DNA from: a virus
Direction: 5' to 3' (one strand)
IMG/VR virus record: IMGVR_UViG_3300017746_000183
Coordinates: 1-22,658 of that record
Length of the DNA stretch: 22,658 nucleotides
Shown here: positions 6,778-13,520 of the stretch, in pieces
Numbering within the stretch: position 1 is the stretch's first letter
How the letters are laid out: every line of letters starts with the position of its first letter
Made by a program: the position numbers and the translations under genes
The notes under the pieces: model-generated
What the model saw: only the letters and a program-made list of their open reading frames with translations
What the model was told of the DNA's origin: nothing
Databases searched by the model: none

Positions 6778-6797
6778 TGTTTGCAATCACCTATAAT
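6769..6797 (+). promoter_or_regulatory. Perfect consensus sigma-70 promoter for gp55
   Basis: TTGACA (6769-6774), a 17-base spacer and TATAAT (6792-6797) match the bacterial housekeeping consensus at all twelve positions. The predicted transcript starts near 6804, giving a leader of about 18 bases before ATG 6822. It should be read by the host's primary sigma factor from the start of infection. The -35 box lies in a perfect inverted repeat, which may allow repression. Confidence 0.82.
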
Positions 6798-6821
6798 AGA
6801 TCCAAGGAAACAAGTAAAAGC

Positions 6822-7316
6822 ATGACCAGAACTAAGAACAAAGAATACTACGTAAACAACAAAGAGTTTCTGGCTGCTATCACTGAGTACCGTAGACTGG
6901 TACATAAAGCACTAGAGGATGGTAAAGACCGACCACGTGTTACCAACTACATTGGAGAGTGCTTTCTTAAGATCGCTACACACCTATCATACAAACCAAA
7001 CTTTGTCAATTACATGTTCCGTGAGGACATGATCTGTGATGGCATTGAGAACTGCCTACAATACATCGATAACTTCGACCCAGAGAAGAGTTCTAATCCT
7101 TTTGCATACTTCACCCAGATTATCTACTACGCCTTCCTGAGACGCATACAGAAGGAGAAGAAGCAACTGGAGATCAAGCAGCGTGTTCTTGAGAAGTCAG
7201 GTTATCAGGAAGTCATGTATACCGAACGCTACGAAGGTGATATGGCAGGTATGAACGCATCGTATTCTGACATGGGTAGCATCAAAGAAAATATTGAAAC
7301 AAGAATGAACCGATGA
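6822..7316 (+). CDS. gp55: Late-transcription sigma factor gp55
   Basis: This is a 164-residue sigma factor of the divergent T4 gp55 type (185 residues in T4). Residues about 80-113, including FDPEKSSNPFAYFTQIIYYAFLRR (split here by eye into helices), correspond to sigma region 2, which contacts the core enzyme and reads the single late -10 box. I place the start at ATG 6822 rather than at TTG 6756 because the TTG lies upstream of the promoter's transcription start and inside the inverted repeat. A weak AAGGA is 14 bases upstream of the ATG. In T4, gp55 acts with gp33 and the gp45 clamp, and the gp45 gene is about 7.7 kb downstream here. The visible C terminus (SIKENIETRMNR) shows no obvious hydrophobic clamp-binding motif. 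The stop overlaps the next ATG (ATGA). Confidence 0.92.
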   Translation: MTRTKNKEYYVNNKEFLAAITEYRRLVHKALEDGKDRPRVTNYIGECFLKIATHLSYKPNFVNYMFREDMICDGIENCLQYIDNFDPEKSSNPFAYFTQIIYYAFLRRIQKEKKQLEIKQRVLEKSGYQEVMYTERYEGDMAGMNASYSDMGSIKENIETRMNR

Positions 7317-7591
7317 AATCTACATTAGCAACTAGTCTAGGATCTAATCCTACTATTGAAAAGAATATTCCTGAAGACCAAGTTTGGATTGATGACGTTT
7401 TCTATGTCAAAGCAACTCGCTTTGGTCTTTATACCAGCGTATTGAAAGAACCTTATGGTGCTAACTTTATTACTGGTGCTACTGAGAAAGGAGTTGCTCA
7501 GATAACACGATGGCATCTTAAGTGTTTGCAGGATGGAACACTTGATGATTATACGTATGTTACTTCCGTTTCTATGGGTGTCAAACTTTGA
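7313..7591 (+). CDS. Conserved small protein of unknown function between gp55 and gp47
   Basis: This 92-residue ORF begins with the ATGA overlap of the gp55 stop, and its own stop overlaps the TTG start of gp47, so its placement in the operon is firm. The sequence is beta-strand-rich (QVWIDDVFYVKATRFGLYTSVL around 24-45, then YGANFITGATEKGVAQITRWHLKCL). I do not recognise a domain. Tight overlaps on both sides suggest production coupled to gp55 and gp47, but give no function. Confidence 0.75.
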   Translation: MKSTLATSLGSNPTIEKNIPEDQVWIDDVFYVKATRFGLYTSVLKEPYGANFITGATEKGVAQITRWHLKCLQDGTLDDYTYVTSVSMGVKL

Positions 7592-8631
7592 AAATTGCAT
7601 TAATTACTGACCAGCATCTAGACGGACGCAAGGGTTCCTTGGCATTCTGGACTTACTTTCAGAAGTTCTATGACGACGTATTTTTTCCAACGCTTGAGAA
7701 AGAAGGTATCACCACGATCATTGATCTTGGCGACACATTTGATAACAGAAAGTCTATGGATTATAATGTATGTAATCGAGTTACGACTAATTATTTCGAT
7801 AGACTGAAGAACTATAAAGTACACATGTTGCTTGGCAATCATTGTGTGTATTACAAGAACACCAATAAGATCAACTCACCTGAGTTGCTTCTTAAGCAAT
7901 ACGATAACATCACAATTTATTCTGAACCCAAGCATCTTAAACTTGGCAGTAAGAAATTCTTGATGCTTCCCTGGATCAATAAAGAAAATCAAGATAAAGT
8001 CTTTAAACTTTTGAAAACTAGTGAGGCAGATGTCTGTTGTGGTCACCTAGAACTTTCTGGATTTGAGATGAATGCTGGTATGGTGATGGATCATGGTATG
8101 GATCACAAACTATTCCATCGTTTTAAACGTGTTTGGTCTGGACACTATCACCATCAATCAAAAAAAGGTAATGTTCAATACCTTGGCAACCCTTATCAGA
8201 TGTTCTGGAATGATTATAAAGACGCTCGCGGTTTCCATATCTACGATACTGAAAGTGATCGACTTAAGTTTGTCGCAAATCCCTATGAGATCTTTGACAA
8301 AATCTTCTATGACGACACCAGTGTGGACTACAACAAACAAGATGTGTCATGTTATAAAGACAAGTACATCAAAATCATTGTTGAACAAAAAACAGATTAC
8401 CACATGTTCGAGACATTGGTTGATCGTCTTTACAACGTAGGAGTTCATGATGTGAAGATTGCTGAGACACTTCTAGAAGATGATCTAAATGATTCTGATG
8501 CAGATGTTGAGGTGAAAGATACTATGACATTGCTGAGTGAGTATATTGATGAAGTAGAAATGTCCGTAAATAAAAATGATTTAAAAAATCTTATGAAATC
8601 TCTATATATTGAAAGTTGCGAAATCGCTTAA
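7588..8631 (+). CDS. gp47: Recombination endonuclease subunit gp47 (Mre11/SbcD type), TTG start
   Basis: This 347-residue calcineurin-like phosphoesterase (339 in T4) is the nuclease partner of gp46. The metal-binding motifs are all present: DQH at residues 8-10, DLGD at 46-49, GNH at 83-85, CGHLELSG from 151, and SGHYHH at 184-189. The start is TTG 7588, overlapping the previous stop as TTGA. The core motif KIALITDQH begins at residue 2, so no later start is possible without losing the first metal ligand, and there is no ATG or GTG nearby. The gp46/47 complex resects double-strand ends for phage recombination and degrades host DNA. The stop overlaps the ATG of the small gene that separates it from gp46. 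Confidence 0.95.
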   Translation: MKIALITDQHLDGRKGSLAFWTYFQKFYDDVFFPTLEKEGITTIIDLGDTFDNRKSMDYNVCNRVTTNYFDRLKNYKVHMLLGNHCVYYKNTNKINSPELLLKQYDNITIYSEPKHLKLGSKKFLMLPWINKENQDKVFKLLKTSEADVCCGHLELSGFEMNAGMVMDHGMDHKLFHRFKRVWSGHYHHQSKKGNVQYLGNPYQMFWNDYKDARGFHIYDTESDRLKFVANPYEIFDKIFYDDTSVDYNKQDVSCYKDKYIKIIVEQKTDYHMFETLVDRLYNVGVHDVKIAETLLEDDLNDSDADVEVKDTMTLLSEYIDEVEMSVNKNDLKNLMKSLYIESCEIA

Positions 8632-8900
8632 TGTTTATCTTAACTCTGGTGGGCAAAGAGACTGGGGTATTTTCTCTTCTGAATGATGTAGGTGAACAGG
8701 TGATTCCTTTGTTTATAGAGTTTGATGATGCAAATAGATACAACATTATGATGCATGACCTGACTGAAAAGAAAATGCCCTTGAGCATTACCGAGGTTGA
8801 CCAGGAAATTATTGTGAACGCATGTGTTGAAAGAGATCAAAAGTATGCTATAATAACTCCTGATGACCTATTGATTCCCCCTGAAGACGTTCTTGCATGA
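8631..8900 (+). CDS. Small DUF3110-like protein between gp47 and gp46
   Basis: This is an 89-residue ORF from ATG 8631, which shares its A with the gp47 TAA, to TGA 8898-8900, overlapping the gp46 ATG. The order of elements is a first strand FILTLVGKETGVFSLL, FIEFDDANRYNIMMHDL (helix with DDA-RY), PLSITEVDQEIIVNACV, then a terminal LLIPPEDVL. This resembles the cyanobacterial DUF3110 family, which has the same DDA-RY helix, an acidic E-D-E-I turn and an APPE ending. The resemblance is from memory and by eye. The family has no established function known to me. Alternative: an unrelated ferredoxin-like small phage protein. Because it is translationally coupled to both nuclease subunits, it could modulate the gp46/47 complex. 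Confidence 0.72.
   Translation: MFILTLVGKETGVFSLLNDVGEQVIPLFIEFDDANRYNIMMHDLTEKKMPLSITEVDQEIIVNACVERDQKYAIITPDDLLIPPEDVLA
8827..8854 (+). promoter_or_regulatory. Possible internal promoter for gp46
   Basis: TTGAAA (8827-8832) and an extended -10, TGCTATAAT (TATAAT 8849-8854), are 16 bases apart, ending 42 bases before the gp46 ATG. It is a good sigma-70 match but lies inside a coding region of an A+T-rich genome. Confidence 0.38.
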
Positions 8901-10624
8901 TAACCTTTAAAAAGATTCGATGGAAGAATTTCCTTTCTACAGGGAACGTCTTCACCGAAGTTGATATTTGTAAAAACAAAACTAATCTAATCGTTGGTGA
9001 CAACGGAGCAGGTAAGAGTACTATTCTAGATGCTCTTACCTTTTCTTTGTTTGGGAAACCATTTCGTAAGATCAACAAACCAATGTTGATTAATAGTATC
9101 AACGAAAAAGATTGCATTACTGAAATTGAGTTTAGTATTGGGAACAATGATTATAAAGTTGTTCGTGGTATCAAACCAAATATTTTTGAGATCTACTGCA
9201 ATGACCAGTTGTGGAATCAAGAAAGCACTACAGTAGATCAACAGAAAAATCTTGAGCAAAACATACTTAAGATGAACTATAAATCATTCACGCAAATCGT
9301 GGTGCTTGGTTCTTCTACGTTTGTTCCATTCATGCGTTTGCCTGTTGCTCAACGTCGTGAGATCATCGAAGACATCTTGGATATTCAAATCTTCTCTACG
9401 ATGAATGTCGTATTGCGAGATAAAATTCGTGAGAATAATGATGAACTTAAAGAGTTTGATTATAAAATTGATCTCCTTAAAGAAAAAGTTAGTCTTCAAA
9501 AATCATACTTGTTAGAACTTGACAAGAAAAACAAGGCAGATATTTCTAACAAAGAAATTAAAATTGCTGAGTTACTGGATGAGGAAAACAAACATCACTT
9601 GGTTATTAAAGAAACTAATAATGTTATAGAACAACTCAATACGCAAATTGGGGACTATTCTGAATCTTCCAAAAAACTTAAGAAACTTAATACGTTTCTT
9701 ATTAAGGTTAGTTCTAAATTAACTGCCTGCAAAAAAGAACATGAATTCTTTGAACAAAATCATGTGTGTCCTACCTGTACACAAGAATTGACTGAAGAGT
9801 TTAGATCTGACAAAATTGAATCTGGTAAAACAAAACTAGATGAAATGTCTCTAGGTTATAATGAAATCCTGCAAGCAATTGGTGATGAAGAAAAACGTTT
9901 CTATAAATGGAATGAAATTTCTACAGAAATCACTGATAAAAATAATGCAATTTCACAATCAAACTTTGCGATCACTCAGATTCGTAAGTCTATTGTGAAT
10001 GTAGAGACAGATATTAAAGACCTAGAGTCTGGTGGCGGGGATAAAAAAGAAGCATTCACTAGACTGGAAAGTTTAGTTGAAGAGAAAAAACAACTAGCAC
10101 TTCGCATGTCTGAGTCTAAACAAGATAAAGATGTGTTAAGTGTTGCTTCTCAGTTGTTGAAAGATAACGGAATTAAGACTAGAATTATAAAGAAGTATCT
10201 TCCCACAATGAATAAACTGATTAATCAGTATCTTCAGGGGATGGAATTCTACGTTAACTTTAGTCTTGATGAAAATTTTGAGGAAACTATTAAGTCGCGT
10301 TACAGAGATCAGTTTTCCTACGCATCTTTCAGTGAAGGAGAGAAAGCTCGTATTGATATTGCTCTTCTGCTTACTTGGCGTAGCATTGCTAAACTTAAGA
10401 ATAGTGTGGATACTAATCTCCTTATCTTAGATGAGATCTTTGATGGTTCATTAGATCATCAAGGTGGTAGTGATTTAGGATGGATCCTAAGAAATTTTGA
10501 TGATAGTGTTTCTATCTACGTTATCTCTCACAAAGAACAAATGACTGACAAATATGATAGAACATTGAACGTAGAAAAAATTAAGAACTATTCTGTGGTG
10601 AGAGAAACCATTAACGAAGAATGA
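8897..10624 (+). CDS. gp46: Recombination endonuclease subunit gp46 (Rad50/SbcC type)
   Basis: This is a 575-residue SMC-like ATPase (560 in T4). Walker A GDNGAGKS is at residues 34-41, and two long charged coiled-coil arms flank the zinc hook CPTC at 291-294. The ABC signature SEGEK is at 479-483, Walker B with D512-E513 (LLILDE) follows, and the D-loop segment comes after it. With gp47 it forms the exonuclease that processes ends for recombination-dependent replication. The start overlaps the stop of the preceding small gene (ATGA), and its stop overlaps the oxygenase start. All the motifs expected for a functional ATPase and hook are present. Confidence 0.97.
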   Translation: MITFKKIRWKNFLSTGNVFTEVDICKNKTNLIVGDNGAGKSTILDALTFSLFGKPFRKINKPMLINSINEKDCITEIEFSIGNNDYKVVRGIKPNIFEIYCNDQLWNQESTTVDQQKNLEQNILKMNYKSFTQIVVLGSSTFVPFMRLPVAQRREIIEDILDIQIFSTMNVVLRDKIRENNDELKEFDYKIDLLKEKVSLQKSYLLELDKKNKADISNKEIKIAELLDEENKHHLVIKETNNVIEQLNTQIGDYSESSKKLKKLNTFLIKVSSKLTACKKEHEFFEQNHVCPTCTQELTEEFRSDKIESGKTKLDEMSLGYNEILQAIGDEEKRFYKWNEISTEITDKNNAISQSNFAITQIRKSIVNVETDIKDLESGGGDKKEAFTRLESLVEEKKQLALRMSESKQDKDVLSVASQLLKDNGIKTRIIKKYLPTMNKLINQYLQGMEFYVNFSLDENFEETIKSRYRDQFSYASFSEGEKARIDIALLLTWRSIAKLKNSVDTNLLILDEIFDGSLDHQGGSDLGWILRNFDDSVSIYVISHKEQMTDKYDRTLNVEKIKNYSVVRETINEE

Positions 10625-11253
10625 CTTACCCAACTCTAAAAACAGATGACGGGTGGGAATTATTTCCTTTATTTGCTAAAGCAGTTTCTACTCACCACGT
10701 AGATGAAACTATATGTAAGGAACTTCAAGATCTTGAAGTGAAATGCAATTGGAATGAAGACGATGGAACTGATGGTTGTAAAGGAGCAGTTAGTACAGAG
10801 AAAAATGTTCTTGACATGAACCCTGTTCTTAAGCAAAAACTCCATAGCATTGTTCATGACTATGTTCAGATAATCATGGGATACATTTGTGATGTTCAAT
10901 TTACAACTTCATGGTTTGCTAGAACATACGAAGATGGATTCTGTGAAGAACATATGCATAGCAATGCTTGGTTCAGTGGTATCATATACTATGGTGAGTA
11001 TGAAAAAGATACTGCACCAATTCAATTTACAGATTCTAATCCACATAGCGTCTGTGTAAAAGTATCTGAATTTAATTTCTTTAATGCATTTGCTTGGAAC
11101 ATTCAACCTGAACATGCATTGATTGTTATGTTTCCTAGTGAACTAAGACATAAAGTATTAAAAAACAAATCCCAGTGGACACGTAATGCTTTGGCATTTA
11201 ACGTTATGCCTAAGGGTGATGTCGGTATTCAGGACAGCGTGTTCCAATACTAG
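10621..11253 (+). CDS. Putative 2-oxoglutarate/Fe(II)-dependent oxygenase
   Basis: This is a 210-residue protein whose C-terminal half fits the double-stranded beta-helix of 2OG-Fe(II) oxygenases of the TIGR02466-like group common in cyanophages. EEHMHSNAWFSGIIYY (109-124) offers H111/H113 as metal ligand and the SG-IYY strand. MFPSELRHKV (170-179) gives the distal H177, and TRNALAFN (187-194) gives R188 for 2-oxoglutarate. The usual HxD is replaced by an H-x-H pair, as in this subgroup, so which residue completes the iron site is uncertain. Substrate unknown: a protein, nucleobase or small molecule are all possible. The ATGA overlap with gp46 places it at the end of the recombination operon, directly before a strong terminator. 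Compare homologs with care, because phage members are divergent. Confidence 0.75.
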   Translation: MTYPTLKTDDGWELFPLFAKAVSTHHVDETICKELQDLEVKCNWNEDDGTDGCKGAVSTEKNVLDMNPVLKQKLHSIVHDYVQIIMGYICDVQFTTSWFARTYEDGFCEEHMHSNAWFSGIIYYGEYEKDTAPIQFTDSNPHSVCVKVSEFNFFNAFAWNIQPEHALIVMFPSELRHKVLKNKSQWTRNALAFNVMPKGDVGIQDSVFQY

Positions 11254-11263
11254 AAGTGGCATA

Positions 11264-11289
11264 GGGGGGTCTAACGACCCCCTTTTTTT
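11264..11289 (+). terminator. Rho-independent terminator after the oxygenase gene
   Basis: GGGGGTC (11265-11271) pairs perfectly with GACCCCC (11276-11282) around TAAC, followed by seven T. It ends the gp46-oxygenase transcript. A TATACT box begins four bases after the T run. Confidence 0.92.
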
Positions 11290-11292
11290 GTG

Positions 11293-11298
11293 TATACT
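11293..11298 (+). promoter_or_regulatory. -10-like TATACT box before the VWA/metallopeptidase gene
   Basis: TATACT lies 23 bases before ATG 11322, just after a terminator, where a new promoter is needed. No -35 hexamer is visible at 16-18 bases. The same hexamer recurs at similar distance before the genes at 13521, 19590 and 20328. Confidence 0.42.
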
Positions 11299-11321
11299 GG
11301 TTGCATAGAAAGAAAGACACC

Positions 11322-13457
11322 ATGCAAACACAAGAGATCAAAGGCAAACTTGCTAAGTTACTTGCTACTGAAAACCTTTTGGTTGAGCATCGTTCTGTGA
11401 ATACAGCATCTTTCGATGTAGATAATCGTATATTGACTCTACCAAAATGGGATAAAGCATCTAGTACAGTCTATGATCTTTTGGTAGGACATGAAGTTGG
11501 ACATGCTTTATATACTCCTATGTGGGATGGATTCAATTGCCCTAAAGATTATGTGAACGTGACTGAAGATGCGCGTATTGAAAAACTTATGAAGCGTCGT
11601 TATCCTGGTCTTCGTAAATGTTTCTTCAATGGATATCGCGAACTCAATGACGATGATTTTTTTGGTATTGCTGAAGAAAATATTGATAGTTTAAAATTGA
11701 TTGATCGTATCAATTTATATTTTAAAATTGGTGTTGCTGAAGTTGTTATTCATTTCAATGCAGAAGAAAAAATTCTGGTAGACAAAACTGCAAACACAGA
11801 GACTTTTGATGAAGCAGTAAAAGTTGCTGAAGAGATCTGGGAATATTCTAAAGAACAGCAGCAAGATCTTGAGAACCTTGCAGATATTCCTCAGTCTGGT
11901 GGTGATGGTAGTTCTGGATCATCCGAAAGTCAAAGTGTCAATGACGAAGAATCTGGTGAGGAAGGTGGTGAAGAAGTCATGACACACGAAGAGATGCTGG
12001 AAGAAGCACAGCGCAGAGAAAACGAGAATGGTGCTGCACCAGCTGGTGGTGATATTTCTTCTTCTGATACTCAAAATAATTTTGATCAGCAATCACAGAG
12101 TCTTAGTAGAATTTCTTATTCAAGAAATGTATATGTTGACATTCCTACCTTGGATGCTTCTGATTATGTTGTTGATTGGAATGTAATTCATAATTGGATT
12201 GACAATCAGAAAGAGGGTCTTGACGTAGATGGTTTTTCGTGGGTTGATTTAGAGTATAGAAAATTTAAAAAGTCTGTTCAGAAAGAAGTAAACTATCTTG
12301 TAAAAGAATTTGAATGTAAGAAAGCAGCTGACGCATATGCTCGTCAGCAAACCTCACGTACTGGAGTTCTCAATACTAGTATCTTACATACGTACAAACA
12401 CAATGACGACTTGTTCAAGAAAGTAACAATTATTCCTGAAGGTAAAAATCATGGTCTTCTTTTTATTCTTGATTGGTCTGGTTCCATGAACACCACGTTG
12501 CTTTCTACTTTAAAGCAACTAATGACTCTCTGTATGTTCTGTAAAAAAGTACATATCCCTTTTGAAGTTTATGCATTTACTAATGAGTGGATTGGTGCTG
12601 AACGCTCAATGGAAAATCAAGTTGGAGAATTTTTTCCAAAACTAATTACTGAAAGACTTATTAAAAATGAAGTCTATGTAAGCAAGCAGTACTTTCGCAT
12701 GATGAATATTTTTTCATCTCGTACTAACAGCAAAAACTGGGAACGTCAATGCCTTAACATATGGCGTGAAGTATATTCATTACAATATTATGTTGGTTAT
12801 CCACCAACAATTGGTATGAGTCTCTCTGGAACTCCTCTCAATGAATCTATCCTTGTTATGAAGTCAATCATTCCTGGGTTTAAGAAGACTACTGGAGTCA
12901 GTAATGTTAATGTTTGTATTTTGACTGATGGAGAATCTTGTGGTTCTATGTATGGTCATGAGTCTACATATGATGATGATAAAGAAATGATTTTTGCACG
13001 ACGTTTAGATTCTACTAGTGTTACTCTTCGCGATCGTAACTTGGGTTGTACATACAGCAAACTAGAGTCTTGGGATGAGCAAACAAACGTCTTCATTGAA
13101 AACTTAAAGGAGACGCATCCATCTGTTAACATAATTGGTATCCGTCTTCTTGAAGGTGGTGGTGGTCTTGCCAGTTTCTATCGCCGCTATTGCAACGATT
13201 CTGTTGATGGACTTGATAAATTGTATAGAGATTGGAAAAAAACTAAATCAGTTATTCTTCCGAATCCTACTTCTTATGATGCTTTGTATGTTATTTCTGG
13301 TAAATCTAGTGTGCGTACTGAATTAGAGGAAGAGTCAACACTTGATGTTGATGCTGGTTCTTCTAAAACTCAAGTCCGTGCTGCCTTCAAAAAACTACTG
13401 AAGCAAAAGCAAAACAACAAAGATATCTTGAACCACTTCATCAGTCAGATTGCATAG
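11322..13457 (+). CDS. HExxH metallopeptidase-like/VWA-domain protein (partner of MoxR ATPase)
   Basis: This 711-residue protein has three parts. The N-terminal region has a zincin motif HEVGH at 57-61 (YDLLVGHEVGHALYTP), with EDARIEKLM from residue 82 as the likely third-ligand segment. An acidic, Ser/Gly-rich linker spans about 190-260. The C-terminal von Willebrand A domain has MIDAS residues D384-W-S386-G-S388 and D536 (ILTDGES). Cyanophage homologs are usually called 'peptidase' or VWA protein. Proteins with this layout typically work with a MoxR-family AAA+ ATPase, which here is the very next gene. I start at ATG 11322 because the TTG at 11301 precedes the likely transcription start. 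The target is unknown. It may be a chaperone-like remodeller or protease, and resemblance to CobT of cobaltochelatase is limited to the VWA part. Confidence 0.83.
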   Translation: MQTQEIKGKLAKLLATENLLVEHRSVNTASFDVDNRILTLPKWDKASSTVYDLLVGHEVGHALYTPMWDGFNCPKDYVNVTEDARIEKLMKRRYPGLRKCFFNGYRELNDDDFFGIAEENIDSLKLIDRINLYFKIGVAEVVIHFNAEEKILVDKTANTETFDEAVKVAEEIWEYSKEQQQDLENLADIPQSGGDGSSGSSESQSVNDEESGEEGGEEVMTHEEMLEEAQRRENENGAAPAGGDISSSDTQNNFDQQSQSLSRISYSRNVYVDIPTLDASDYVVDWNVIHNWIDNQKEGLDVDGFSWVDLEYRKFKKSVQKEVNYLVKEFECKKAADAYARQQTSRTGVLNTSILHTYKHNDDLFKKVTIIPEGKNHGLLFILDWSGSMNTTLLSTLKQLMTLCMFCKKVHIPFEVYAFTNEWIGAERSMENQVGEFFPKLITERLIKNEVYVSKQYFRMMNIFSSRTNSKNWERQCLNIWREVYSLQYYVGYPPTIGMSLSGTPLNESILVMKSIIPGFKKTTGVSNVNVCILTDGESCGSMYGHESTYDDDKEMIFARRLDSTSVTLRDRNLGCTYSKLESWDEQTNVFIENLKETHPSVNIIGIRLLEGGGGLASFYRRYCNDSVDGLDKLYRDWKKTKSVILPNPTSYDALYVISGKSSVRTELEEESTLDVDAGSSKTQVRAAFKKLLKQKQNNKDILNHFISQIA

Positions 13458-13462
13458 TGTCC

Positions 13463-13493
13463 ACTCTGCCCTCGACTCTGCCCCACTCTGCCC
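13463..13493 (+). repeat. Three direct repeats of ACTCTGCCC before the MoxR gene
   Basis: ACTCTGCCC occurs at 13463-13471, 13475-13483 and 13485-13493, at start-to-start distances of 12 and 10 bases, filling most of the 63-base intergenic region. The last copy directly abuts the TATACT at 13494. The C-rich repeats stand out from the A+T-rich surroundings and occupy the -11 to -45 region, as an activator or repressor site would. Confidence 0.85.
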
Positions 13494-13499
13494 TATACT
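13494..13499 (+). promoter_or_regulatory. -10-like TATACT box before the MoxR gene
   Basis: TATACT is 21 bases before ATG 13521. The nearest -35 candidate is TCGACT (13472-13477, 4 of 6, spacer 16), which overlaps the ACTCTGCCC repeats. This suggests a weak promoter needing an activator bound to the repeats. Confidence 0.45.
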
Positions 13500-13520
13500 T
13501 ACTTCATACGAAACAAACCG

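Noticed and set aside
6756-6821. TTG-started N-terminal extension of gp55 (22 residues)
   Set aside because: It would place the start upstream of the -10 box of a perfect promoter and within its inverted repeat. ATG 6822 gives the expected leader.
8616-8630. TTG start at 8616 for the DUF3110-like gene
   Set aside because: ATG 8631 at the TAATG junction fits the coupling pattern of this operon.
11301-11321. TTG start for the VWA/metallopeptidase gene
   Set aside because: It precedes the predicted transcript start after TATACT, and ATG 11322 begins a natural N terminus.
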